Origin: an uncultured Johnsonella sp.
Lineage (GTDB): Bacteria > Bacillota > Clostridia > Lachnospirales > Lachnospiraceae
DNA: 64,000 bases
NCBI GenBank assembly: GCA_937927235.1
Contig: CALBCM010000031.1
Span: 42,928-106,927, forward strand
Direction of reading: 5' to 3'
The notes under the pieces: generated by a model
The model's input: the letters and a program-made list of their open reading frames with translations, nothing else
Database searches by the model: none
What the model was told of the DNA's origin: nothing
Program-made: the position numbers and the translations under genes
Shown: piece after piece, positions 51,643 through 60,233 of the stretch
How the letters are laid out: every line of letters starts with the position of its first letter
Numbering within the stretch: the stretch's first letter is position 1

Positions 51643-53496
51643 CTAGTTGTCGCCCAGAAAGCTCTCCATAATAATCTCCATATCTGTCCTGTCGTCCCTT
51701 CTTCTGATGGCTGCCTTTACCTCTCTTACATAGTCGGTAATTATCCCGTCTACATCTGAATTGACAAATTTTTCAATAGAGCTTTTAGAATTCACAGTCC
51801 ATACATAAGCCTTTTTATGTGCCTGCCGTATGATATATAATTTATCAGAAGTTGCCTCTCTTTCTTCCATAATAAGTATATCCGCTCTCATGCTGCCTAT
51901 CTTTCCTAAGGCAAAGAAATATAAAAAGCCGGTCTGGATTTCAGGATATTTATCCTCAATATAATTTACAAGTCTATAATTGGATACCAGAATTACCACT
52001 TCCTTTTCCATCTTTCTTTCCTTGACCATAGCTATAATATCATCTGCCATCTGCCTGTCCGCAGTTCTTCCCTTAAGCTCAAGAAATAATCCTATCCTGC
52101 CCTTTGCAGTATCAAGAAACTCCTCCGGAGTAGCAACCTTCTGCGGCTGTCCCATAATATTAAAATTATCCTTAATTCTAAGCTTAGAGATTTCTTCCAT
52201 GGTCATATCCTTTGAAGCCTTATTTACTCCGGCAAGCCGTCTAAATGTCCTGTCATGGTTAATTATATATTTTCCGTCCTTTGTCCTTTGTATATCGGTT
52301 TCACTCCAGGCAGCACCTTCATTTATGGCAGCCTCAAGCCCCACAATAGAATTTTCGGCAGCAAGATTGCCTCCCCCCCGATGTGCCACTATGTCTATTC
52401 TATTATACTGCCGGTAAATATTATCAAAATTTACTCCGGAATCCCATGCAAGAATAAAATTAAACCCCAATAATACCAAAAACAATAATGCAAAATACAG
52501 CTTGGTTTTTAACTGTATCCTTGAAAAAGCTTCATCACCAAGCCTTTCAGCTTTTACCTGAAGCACTATTTTGACAGGATTGCCGTCCTTTTCATTATAT
52601 CGGTAAAATAAAACAGTCAGACGGTTGCAGATAAACGGCACTGTCATTAAAGCAAGAAAAGCGGTAAGCTCCGTGACCAGCAGCATTCCCATGATTGTCC
52701 AAACTCTGGTCTGAAGCAAAGAGATTGAAAGAATACGTGCGGGAAGCACAGTCAGCACCATTATAAGAAATACCGCCCCCGAAATTATTAATGCCGCTAT
52801 AAAAAATTGCAGCAGGAAATCTATTATAAATTCTTTCCAATGCTTTTTCATAAGCTTTGAAGCATTTTTCAAGCCCTCGCCTATTTTATCTCCAAGGATA
52901 AGTATGTAATGAAATAAAAATATATATTTCAGACTTACAAATAAAAAAAACAGAAATATACTGTAATACACCACGGAATACAGCCGGTTATTAAAAATGA
53001 CCTCTGTGATAAACTTGGGTATTTGAAAATCTTCCATAGGAGAGATTGCCAGACCGATTCCGGCTAAGGGCACGATTGCAGCCACGTAGAGTATTATAAG
53101 TATGCCTGAGGGCTGCAAAAATGATTTGAGAGATTTAATTCCTTCAATAAGCATATTTCTTGCCGTCAGCTTTATACGCTTCTCTTTTATAAGCGCACTC
53201 ATTATAATAAATCCGTTAATATCAGTGCCTATAAGAAGTATTACAAGAAGCATTCCAAGCAGCAGCGCTCCCACTCCCTGAAAGCTTAGCAGAAATCTTT
53301 TATAATCTCCGCTTGATATATTGGTTCTTCCTGAGGTTTTTATAAGATAATTTAAAATCCTTGAGGACAGGTTAAAAACGACAGCAAGCAGTATACCTTT
53401 TGTGATTATCTGATACTTGGTATAGAGCCAGGTCACTCTGCCGAATTCAGCAATTTTATTTTCTTTTTTTAATTCCCGTAATTTTACTTTCAGCAT
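51643..53496 (-). CDS. Membrane-anchored glycerophosphodiester phosphodiesterase
   Basis: This 617-residue protein has eight or so membrane segments in residues 25-350 (the GPDPase_memb-type domain) and a C-terminal GDPD domain from about 365. Catalytic motifs are IVAHRGGGNLAAENS, ETDIQRTKDGKYIINHD, GLFLELKG and the final VDGIITDYV. It releases glycerol-3-phosphate from glycerophosphodiesters or lipoteichoic-acid-like polymers outside the cell (family knowledge). The ATG has no clear ribosome binding site. The yccF gene lies 13 bases upstream. Confidence 0.9.
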   Translation of the reverse strand: MLKVKLRELKKENKIAEFGRVTWLYTKYQIITKGILLAVVFNLSSRILNYLIKTSGRTNISSGDYKRFLLSFQGVGALLLGMLLVILLIGTDINGFIIMSALIKEKRIKLTARNMLIEGIKSLKSFLQPSGILIILYVAAIVPLAGIGLAISPMEDFQIPKFITEVIFNNRLYSVVYYSIFLFFLFVSLKYIFLFHYILILGDKIGEGLKNASKLMKKHWKEFIIDFLLQFFIAALIISGAVFLIMVLTVLPARILSISLLQTRVWTIMGMLLVTELTAFLALMTVPFICNRLTVLFYRYNEKDGNPVKIVLQVKAERLGDEAFSRIQLKTKLYFALLFLVLLGFNFILAWDSGVNFDNIYRQYNRIDIVAHRGGGNLAAENSIVGLEAAINEGAAWSETDIQRTKDGKYIINHDRTFRRLAGVNKASKDMTMEEISKLRIKDNFNIMGQPQKVATPEEFLDTAKGRIGLFLELKGRTADRQMADDIIAMVKERKMEKEVVILVSNYRLVNYIEDKYPEIQTGFLYFFALGKIGSMRADILIMEEREATSDKLYIIRQAHKKAYVWTVNSKSSIEKFVNSDVDGIITDYVREVKAAIRRRDDRTDMEIIMESFLGDN

Positions 53497-53508
53497 GGCA
53501 GTAATATT

Positions 53509-53919
53509 TTAATAATGCGAATTGGAATTATTAGAGTGGAGGTATCTATAATCGGACACCGGCACTATTCTTGCCCCGAAGGGTGCAAGGGCAAGCTTTG
53601 CAATTTTAAAAAACTGCATCCCGAAAGGTATGCCGACTATAGTAACACACCATAAACAACCTATTATAAGGTTAGATAAAGCCATCCAAAATCCGGAAAC
53701 TAAAAACCATATAACATTGACTAAAAACGACACTGTTCCTGTACCGTATTCTACCTCTTTATTAAAAGGGAAAAAAGATATCGAGGCAAACTTAAAGCAT
53801 TGCAGTCCATAAGGAATACCTATAATAGTCGCACACCACAGACAGCCTGCAAGCAGCCATGACAGACCGCTTAAAAATCCTCCAAAAATAAACCATAAAA
53901 TATTTCCTAATAATCTCAT
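53509..53919 (-). CDS. yccF: YccF-domain membrane protein
   Basis: About 136 residues with two copies of the YccF motif: GCLWCATIIGIPYGLQCFKFA and GCLWCVTIVGIPFGMQFFKIA (20-residue cores), with about four membrane segments. Function unknown; a channel-like or transport role has been suggested for YccF proteins. ATG 53919 is 6 bases from GGAGG and preferred to the ATG at 53925. It is 13 bases before gdpD and may share its transcript. Confidence 0.88.
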   Translation of the reverse strand: MRLLGNILWFIFGGFLSGLSWLLAGCLWCATIIGIPYGLQCFKFASISFFPFNKEVEYGTGTVSFLVNVIWFLVSGFWMALSNLIIGCLWCVTIVGIPFGMQFFKIAKLALAPFGARIVPVSDYRYLHSNNSNSHY

Positions 53920-54024
53920 ACTCATCCTCCATCATATTATAATTAGAATATTAAATACATAATTTTATATTTTATACAATAGATTTTTATTATTTTTTTC
54001 AGCCTTGAATCAGCTGCATCAGGT

Positions 54025-54177
54025 TTAAATACAAATATCCATCTGCGGATTTAAAACATCTACAAAGCCTGTTTGCGTTTTGCAGCCGAATATAGCTTTA
54101 ATATGACTCTCAAGCTCATCTCTTGCATATTTAATCACTAATATTCGCAATCCGCTTTGCTGCTTTAAGCCCTGCAT
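54025..54177 (-). pseudogene. Possible 50-residue gene or gene remnant
   Basis: An ATG at 54175-54177 opens 50 codons with protein-like composition (LRILVIKYARDELESHIKAI, then GCKTQTGFVDVLNP). The frame goes on upstream through ICFKSAELM to a TAG and then SAKPM before a TAA, so a longer gene may have been broken by a stop codon. No ribosome binding site and no known family. Confidence 0.3.
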
Positions 54178-54330
54178 AAGCTCTGCACTTTTGAAGCAGA
54201 TGACTGCCTACATCGGTTTAGCAGATTCTTATACTAATAATATGGCAAACTGTTTATTACCTAAGCATTATAGCATATCTTAATCCATATATAAATAATT
54301 TCTTTATACTTGTCAGCTTATAGGCTATAA

Positions 54331-54430
54331 TATATGATTAATGCCTTTAGGTATTAATATATGATTAATGCCTTTAGGTATTAATATATGATTAATACTT
54401 TTAAGTATTAATATACTGATTAATATATAC
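54331..54430 (+). repeat. Tandem 27-base palindromic repeats upstream of cbiK
   Basis: Three copies of a 27-base unit (54331-54357, 54358-54384, 54385-54411) and a partial fourth (54412-54430). Each copy has an inverted repeat of the form TTAATRCY-TTTA-RGTATTAA. The third is TTAATACTT-TT-AAGTATTAA, a perfect palindrome, although it differs from the first two. The change keeps the pairing, which hints at function. It ends 12 bases before the cbiK ATG. Confidence 0.88.
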
Positions 54431-54442
54431 AAGGAGTCAAAA

Positions 54443-55273
54443 ATGGAAAAAAATATAGAACAAGCCGTTTTAGTGGTAAGCTTCGGTACTACACATGCAG
54501 ATACCAGAGCAAAGACTATTGAAGCACTTGAAAAAGACTTTGAAAATAACTTCAGAAATTTTAAAATCTACAGAGCCTGGACAAGCAGTATAATCATAAA
54601 AAAACTCAGGAAAAAAGGAGAGCTTTTTGTAGATGATGTAGCCTCTGCACTAAAAAGAATGCATAAGGAGGGAATTAAAAGGGTTATAGTTCAGCCCAGC
54701 CATATTATTAATGGAATTGAAAATGATAACATGCTGAAAGCCGTGCAGGAAGCAAGGCATTTATTTGAAGCTATAGTCTGCTCCTATCCTCTGCTTACCG
54801 ATGAAAACGATTATCTCGAAATTTCCGATGTATTATCTGAAATTATTGATTCCTGGCATAAAGAAAGAATTACAGCAACAAATATTCTCAACTCTAAAGA
54901 CTGTGCAGTAGTTTTCATGGGGCATGGAAGCAGCCATCACGCCAATTCCGCTTATGCGGCACTTGAGTACAGCTTAAGGGATAAAAAACTTGAAAATGTT
55001 TTTATAGCTAATGTTGAGGCCTACCCCTATATTCATACCGTAATTAAAAGGCTAAAAGCAATGCACTATCAAAAAATCTTCCTCACTCCCTTTATGATAG
55101 TGGCAGGTGAGCATGCAAAGGAGGATATGGCAGGTGACGAGAAAGCTTCATGGAAAAATCTCTGCCTGAGAGAGGGATTTGAAGTCGAATACCTGCTAAA
55201 GGGTCTTGGAGAATACAAACAAATCAGGCAGCTATTTATAAAGCATGCCAAAGTGGCAGCCGAGCATTTATAA
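54443..55273 (+). CDS. cbiK: CbiK-type anaerobic sirohydrochlorin cobaltochelatase
   Basis: This 276-residue class II chelatase inserts a divalent metal (cobalt, perhaps iron) into sirohydrochlorin in anaerobic B12 or siroheme synthesis. Motifs are LVVSFGTTHADTR at the start, IVQPSHIINGIEN, CAVVFMGHGSSHHAN with the metal-binding His (about residue 155) and FMIVAGEHAKEDMAGD (second His). It starts with AAGGAG 7 bases upstream and is first in a three-gene operon. No other B12 genes are in the window. Confidence 0.92.
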   Translation: MEKNIEQAVLVVSFGTTHADTRAKTIEALEKDFENNFRNFKIYRAWTSSIIIKKLRKKGELFVDDVASALKRMHKEGIKRVIVQPSHIINGIENDNMLKAVQEARHLFEAIVCSYPLLTDENDYLEISDVLSEIIDSWHKERITATNILNSKDCAVVFMGHGSSHHANSAYAALEYSLRDKKLENVFIANVEAYPYIHTVIKRLKAMHYQKIFLTPFMIVAGEHAKEDMAGDEKASWKNLCLREGFEVEYLLKGLGEYKQIRQLFIKHAKVAAEHL

Positions 55274-56215
55274 ATGAATAATAATATAATCCGTATAGGT
55301 ACAAGAAAAAGCAGGCTTGCACTTATACAAACCGGTCTTGTGGCAAAGCAGATTGAAAGCTTGTATCCTGAAATAAAAACCGAGCTTGTGCCTATCTCCA
55401 CCAAAGGAGATTTAATTTCCGACAAGCCTCTTTCTCAGCTTGGTGGCAAGGGGCTTTTTACTCAAGAAATCGAAAATGCTCTAAATTACAAAATCATAGA
55501 CCTGGCAGTACATTCAGCAAAGGATATGCCCATATTGGCAAAAAACGGACTTAATACAATTCCCGTGCTTAAAAGAGAGGAAGTCTGTGATGTGGTGCTA
55601 AGTCTTAAAAACATCGACTTAAAGGATTTTCAAAGAGGCAGTGTCATAGGGACAGGCTCTTTGCGGCGTGAGCATTTTGCAAGGCTGATAAATCCCGAAA
55701 TAACTGCAAAGCCCATACGAGGCAATGTAATTACCAGGCTTGAAAAGCTTGAAAGCGGAGAATATGATGCGGTAATACTTGCAGCCGCCGGACTTAACAG
55801 ACTTTATAAAGAGATTGGAGAAGAACTTTTCTATACAAAAAAAACGAAGTCCAAACTTAGATTCAGAATTGAAAAAATGAATCCTGAGTTTTTTCTTCCC
55901 GCTGCCGCTCAAGGAATACTTGCTGCACAATATGCAGCCGCCAATGATCCGGTTCACAAGATTTTAATCAGCCTATCAGACCAAGACTGCACTCTTGCCT
56001 ATAATGTGGAAAGGGAATTTCTTAAAAATATAGGTGCAGACTGCAATGCCTTATACGGTATCTACTGTAAAACCGACAATTCAGATGAGGTAAGGATTTA
56101 TTCCGCCTACGGAATAGGTCAAATAAAAACTTTAAATTTAAAAGTAAAAAGAAAAAAGGCAATAGAAGCTGCAAAGCAAATGGCAATAAGACTTAAAAAT
56201 CAAATAAATATATGA
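55274..56215 (+). CDS. hemC: Hydroxymethylbilane synthase (porphobilinogen deaminase)
   Basis: This 313-residue enzyme joins four porphobilinogens into hydroxymethylbilane. It shows IRIGTRKSRLALIQT, ISTKGD, DLAVHSAKDMP, GTGSLRREHF and FLPAAAQGILAAQ. Cys in GADCNALYG (about residue 257) should hold the dipyrromethane cofactor. The ATG directly follows the cbiK stop, and the stop overlaps the next start by 4 bases. Confidence 0.94.
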   Translation: MNNNIIRIGTRKSRLALIQTGLVAKQIESLYPEIKTELVPISTKGDLISDKPLSQLGGKGLFTQEIENALNYKIIDLAVHSAKDMPILAKNGLNTIPVLKREEVCDVVLSLKNIDLKDFQRGSVIGTGSLRREHFARLINPEITAKPIRGNVITRLEKLESGEYDAVILAAAGLNRLYKEIGEELFYTKKTKSKLRFRIEKMNPEFFLPAAAQGILAAQYAAANDPVHKILISLSDQDCTLAYNVEREFLKNIGADCNALYGIYCKTDNSDEVRIYSAYGIGQIKTLNLKVKRKKAIEAAKQMAIRLKNQINI

Positions 56216-57849
56216 AAAATAATAATGGAATAAATAACCTAAACCAAAGTAACAGCAATCGGGCTAAGGCTGAAAATAAAGAGGCAAAAAAAAGCGGAGC
56301 AGTGTATATAGTCGGAGCGGGACCCGGAGATAATACACTTATAAGCATAAAAGCCCTTGAAGCTCTTAAAAAAGCAGAGACAATAGTATATGACAATCTG
56401 ATTAACCCCTCTTTATTAAATGAGGCAGGGCTTGATGCCGAGTTTATCTATGCAGGAAAAAGCGGCAACGCTCATACCCTGGAGCAGGAAGAAATAAATA
56501 AGCTGCTGATTACAAAAGCGCTTGAAGGCAAGACAGTGCTTCGGCTAAAGGGCGGAGACCCTTTTTTATTTGGCAGAGGCTCAGAAGAAGCGGAGGAATT
56601 AAAAAAAGCTGGCATCAAATATTCAATAATTCCGGGTATAAGCTCAGCCCTCAGTGTCCCGGCAAGTGCAGGCATACCGGTAACTGACCGAAGATATTCA
56701 TCACAGATTCATATAATAACTGCAAATACACAAAAAAGAAGTGAAGAAAGCTTTAAAAGCGAAAAACCAGACTACCATGCCCTTTCAAAGCTTGATGGAA
56801 CTCTGGTTTTCCTGATGTCCTTTAATAGACTTGGCGAAGTGGCTGCCGGACTTATAAATGCCGGAAAACCGGTTTCAACTCCGATAGCGGTTATATCCGA
56901 CGGAACTACTCAAAAGCAAAAAAAATGCATTGCCACGCTCAAGGACATAAGCCTTAAGGTTAAACAGGCACAGCTTAAAGCTCCGGCAATTATAGTAGTG
57001 GGTGAAGTGGTTTCACTGTCCTCACAGCTTGATAACTTTTTAGATGAATACAAAAACCTGCCTTTATTTAATAAAAAAATCCTCCTTACCGGGAGCAGAT
57101 ATATGTCGTTAAAATTAAAAAAGCTGCTTGATGAAAAAGGAGCGGATACGGTAATGCTGAGCCTGATAGAAACTGTGCCCGTATACTATAAATATTTTTA
57201 TAAGGCAATGGAAGAGCTTGAATCCTATACCTGGCTTGTATTTACAAGCTCAAACGGCATCAATACCTTTTTTAATCAAATCACAGGCTTTGAAGAAGCT
57301 GACAGGTTAAAATACCCTCTGGATTTAAGGCGGCTGCAAAATATAAAAATTGCGGTAATAGGCAAGGGAAGTGCCGATACTCTTAAAAAATACGGTTTTA
57401 TCGCCGATTTTATCCCCGAAGCCTATTCTTTGGAGGCTCTTTCTACAGGCTTGGTCAAATTGCTTAAGCAGAATGACAGAGTGCTGATATTAAGAGCAGA
57501 AGAAGCCGGCGAAGCTATTAATAAAATATTTGAGGCAAATAATATAAGCTTCAGCGACATACCGGTTTATAAAACTCTAAGAGATTACAGGCGCAAAGCC
57601 GAACTAAACAGAATCCTATCCTCCTGTGATTATATATGTCTATGCAGCAGCCTGGGAGCTGAAGCCTATTTTGAAATGGTTGAAGCAAATAAGAAAATAG
57701 ATGCTAATGCAAAAATAATTTCTATCGGTCCCGTCACCACAGGCACCTGCTTAAAATATGAAGTCCAGCCCTTAGCAGAAGCCTCTCCTTATAGTGCTGA
57801 GGGAATTGCCGGTTGTCTATGCCGGCTCCAAGATAATCTCAAAAAATAG
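56212..57849 (+). CDS. cobA-hemD: Fused uroporphyrinogen-III C-methyltransferase/synthase
   Basis: This 545-residue fusion has a SUMT (CobA) domain at about 28-270: VYIVGAGPGDNTLISIKAL, VVYDNLI-type TIVYDNLINP, RLKGGDPFLFGRG, GIPVTDRRYSS. A HemD-like uroporphyrinogen-III synthase domain follows at about 285-545: ILLTGSRYMSLKLKKLL, WLVFTSSNGINTFF, VIGKGSADTLKKYG. It turns hydroxymethylbilane into uroporphyrinogen III and then precorrin-2. The order hemC - cobA/hemD - cbiK covers the path from porphobilinogen to metal insertion, except the precorrin-2 dehydrogenase. The first about 25 residues are Asn/Lys-rich and extra. Confidence 0.93.
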   Translation: MKNNNGINNLNQSNSNRAKAENKEAKKSGAVYIVGAGPGDNTLISIKALEALKKAETIVYDNLINPSLLNEAGLDAEFIYAGKSGNAHTLEQEEINKLLITKALEGKTVLRLKGGDPFLFGRGSEEAEELKKAGIKYSIIPGISSALSVPASAGIPVTDRRYSSQIHIITANTQKRSEESFKSEKPDYHALSKLDGTLVFLMSFNRLGEVAAGLINAGKPVSTPIAVISDGTTQKQKKCIATLKDISLKVKQAQLKAPAIIVVGEVVSLSSQLDNFLDEYKNLPLFNKKILLTGSRYMSLKLKKLLDEKGADTVMLSLIETVPVYYKYFYKAMEELESYTWLVFTSSNGINTFFNQITGFEEADRLKYPLDLRRLQNIKIAVIGKGSADTLKKYGFIADFIPEAYSLEALSTGLVKLLKQNDRVLILRAEEAGEAINKIFEANNISFSDIPVYKTLRDYRRKAELNRILSSCDYICLCSSLGAEAYFEMVEANKKIDANAKIISIGPVTTGTCLKYEVQPLAEASPYSAEGIAGCLCRLQDNLKK

Positions 57850-57866
57850 AATAACATATTGTAAAA

Positions 57867-57902
57867 CCGAGAAGAAATCTGTATGCTTTGATTTCTTCCC
57901 GG
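57867..57902. terminator. Hairpin between convergent tetrapyrrole operon and ftsH
   Basis: CCG-A-GAAGAAATC (57867-57879) pairs with GATTTCTTC-C-CGG with one A/C mismatch and a 10-base loop. TTTTAC follows on the minus strand, weak T-run. Probably ends both ftsH and the operon. Confidence 0.65.
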
Positions 57903-58086
57903 CAGATTATATAGTATAAAATGGTGCCAAACAGCCCTATAATTAAATGGAGATATAAGGTTATTAAGGGAAAGCTTTATAAAAGGCAATATAACTATTC
58001 TTATAGAAAATGTATTGGCGAATGGGAGCTGGTTGAATAATCTTAAATACTTTATCAGCTTATATACTATATTATATTTACATAAC

Positions 58087-59988
58087 CTACACAAGTATGG
58101 CCTTTACCTGCTTTACAGGCTCTGGCAGCCCTTTTTCTTCTCTGAATATCTTCATAAATTCCTGTCCGGTAATGGTTTCCCTTTCAATTAAGAAATCTGC
58201 TATTTTATCCATTATATCTCTGTTTTCACTGAGCATTTTCTTTGCGGTCTGGTAAGCCTCTTTAAGTATCTGCATTACCTCGGTATCAACCTCGGTAGCA
58301 GTATCATCACCGCAGCTCATTACCGTCCTGCCGCTGAGGTACTTGTCTTCAACTGTGGCAAGTCCCATAAGCCCGAACTTATCGCTCATGCCGTACTGTG
58401 TGACCATAGCTCTTGCGATTGCGGTAGCTTTTTCAATATCATTTGCTGCACCGGTGGTAACTGAGCCGAATACTATCTCCTCAGCAGCCCGTCCTCCAAA
58501 AAGTCCTACCAGAGTGTCCTCCAGCTCCTCTTTGGATTTAAGATAGGTTTCTTCCTCAGGCACATACATTACATAGCCTAAGGCTCCCATAGTTCTCGGA
58601 ACTATAGTAATCTTTTGCACCGGCTCGGAATTTTTCTGAAGGGCTGAAATAAGAGCGTGACCCACCTCGTGATAAGACACTATGCGCCTTTCCTTTTGGT
58701 TAAGCACTCTGTCCTTTTTCTCCTTGCCTACAAGCACCACTTCCACCGCTTCAAATAAATCCTTCTGGCTTACTGCTATTCTTCCATGCTTTACGGCAAG
58801 GATAGCCGCCTCATTTATCATATTGGCAAGGTCAGAGCCTACCGCACCGCTTGTAGCAAGCCCTATTGCGTCAAGATCTACGGTTTCGTCCATTCTTACA
58901 TCCTTTGAATGTACCTTTAATATGGATACTCTGCCCTTTAAATCCGGTCTTTCAACTATAACCCGCCTGTCAAATCTGCCCGGTCTTAAAAGTGCCGGGT
59001 CAAGAATTTCGGGTCTGTTTGTAGCTCCAAGCACCAGCAGTCCCTTTGAGGAATCAAAGCCGTCCATCTCTGAAAGCAGCTGGTTAAGGGTCTGCTCCCT
59101 TTCATCATTTCCGCCGTATTTTGAATCTCTGCTCTTTCCGATTGCATCTATCTCGTCAATAAATATAATGCAGGGAGCAGCCTCCTGAGCCTGTTTAAAT
59201 AAATCTCTCACTCTTGAAGCTCCCACACCGACAAACATTTCCACAAAATCTGAGCCTGATAGTGAAAAGAAAGGTACCTTAGCTTCGCCGGCAACCGCTT
59301 TGGCAAGCAGAGTCTTTCCGGTTCCCGGAGGTCCTACTAGAAGTGCTCCCTTGGGCAGCTTTGCACCTATTTTAGTAAACTTTGCAGGATTGTGCAGGAA
59401 ATCCACTATCTCAGTTAAAGATTCCTTAGCCTCATCTTCGCCGGCTACATCCTTAAAGGTTACCCCTGTTTTTTTCTGGAGATAAACCTTGGCATTACTT
59501 TTTCCGACTCCCATAATGCCCCCGCCTCCCATGCGCCTCATCATAAAGTTCATAAAGAGAAGCACGGCGGCAAAGGGAAAGATAAAGCTGATAAGTGAAA
59601 ATATAATGGAGGTGCTGTCCTGTCTTTCTCTTTCAATTTTTACACCGGCATCATACAATCTGCTTACAAGATTTTTATCCTCGTCAACCCTTACAGTATC
59701 ATAGTCCTTGGGTGAAAAAAAATCATTGTCCTTCTTTTTCTCGTATTCGCTCTTAAGCTTAATTTTTATATTACTGTCTTTGATAACTACTGAGCTTACC
59801 TTGCCCTCATCCACCATTTTCATAAACTCACTGTAGGGAATAGTCGTAGTACTTTGCTGTGAAATCTTTGACGGCAATATTGTAACTAAAAAGAAGGCTA
59901 TGACCGCTGCAACCAAAATAAAAACAACGGTTTGCAGAGTCATATTCCGGTCCGGCTTTTTCCTGTCCTTATTATCTTTATCGTTCAT
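58087..59988 (-). CDS. ftsH: ATP-dependent zinc metalloprotease FtsH
   Basis: This 633-residue membrane protease degrades damaged membrane and cytosolic proteins. Two membrane segments (about 16-38 and 127-147) flank a small external domain. The AAA part has GPPGTGKTLLAKAVAGE, FIDEIDAIGKSR and the second region of homology with RPGRFDRRV; the zinc site is HEVGH (about residue 440), where Val replaces the common Ala. Start ATG 59988 has AAAGGAT unusually far (16 bases) upstream. A long leader (about 125 bases) is likely from the predicted promoter. Confidence 0.95.
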   Translation of the reverse strand: MNDKDNKDRKKPDRNMTLQTVVFILVAAVIAFFLVTILPSKISQQSTTTIPYSEFMKMVDEGKVSSVVIKDSNIKIKLKSEYEKKKDNDFFSPKDYDTVRVDEDKNLVSRLYDAGVKIERERQDSTSIIFSLISFIFPFAAVLLFMNFMMRRMGGGGIMGVGKSNAKVYLQKKTGVTFKDVAGEDEAKESLTEIVDFLHNPAKFTKIGAKLPKGALLVGPPGTGKTLLAKAVAGEAKVPFFSLSGSDFVEMFVGVGASRVRDLFKQAQEAAPCIIFIDEIDAIGKSRDSKYGGNDEREQTLNQLLSEMDGFDSSKGLLVLGATNRPEILDPALLRPGRFDRRVIVERPDLKGRVSILKVHSKDVRMDETVDLDAIGLATSGAVGSDLANMINEAAILAVKHGRIAVSQKDLFEAVEVVLVGKEKKDRVLNQKERRIVSYHEVGHALISALQKNSEPVQKITIVPRTMGALGYVMYVPEEETYLKSKEELEDTLVGLFGGRAAEEIVFGSVTTGAANDIEKATAIARAMVTQYGMSDKFGLMGLATVEDKYLSGRTVMSCGDDTATEVDTEVMQILKEAYQTAKKMLSENRDIMDKIADFLIERETITGQEFMKIFREEKGLPEPVKQVKAILV

Positions 59989-60120
59989 TAAATATGTTTA
60001 AATTATCCTTTCAATATAAATTTGTGCAACCATCCGGACAAAATAACAATTCCCATACATTCCTGTGCCCTGCCTGATAAGTAATCTACTGAATATAGGG
60101 ATTAAATCCAGACTCAATAC

Positions 60121-60149
60121 ATTATAATCGTTTACAACCAATAAAGCAA
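60121..60149 (-). promoter_or_regulatory. Predicted ftsH promoter
   Basis: On the minus strand TTGCTT (60144-60149), 17 bases, TATAAT (60121-60126). Predicted by eye. Confidence 0.5.
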
Positions 60150-60233
60150 TAAATCATAAATGAATTTATTGTGAAACCGGATTTTATAATTAATTCAGCT
60201 GCCAAAAAAATTTTAAACGTACTCCGAAAAATA

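Larger units (their letters stand above)
53920..54442. other. Intergenic region before the tetrapyrrole operon
   Basis: This 523-base region holds a possible degenerate ORF (54025-54177, minus) and the tandem palindromes (54331-54430). A candidate plus-strand promoter is TTTATA (54303-54308), 17 bases, TATAAT (54326-54331), placing the palindromes in the mRNA leader. Confidence 0.45.

Noticed and set aside
53980..54240. Cobalamin riboswitch before cbiK
   Set aside because: I searched by eye for the conserved B12-box type sequence and found none; the region instead holds a broken ORF.
54331..54430. CRISPR-like array
   Set aside because: Units are directly adjacent with no unique spacers and no cas genes are present. 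They are tandem palindromes.
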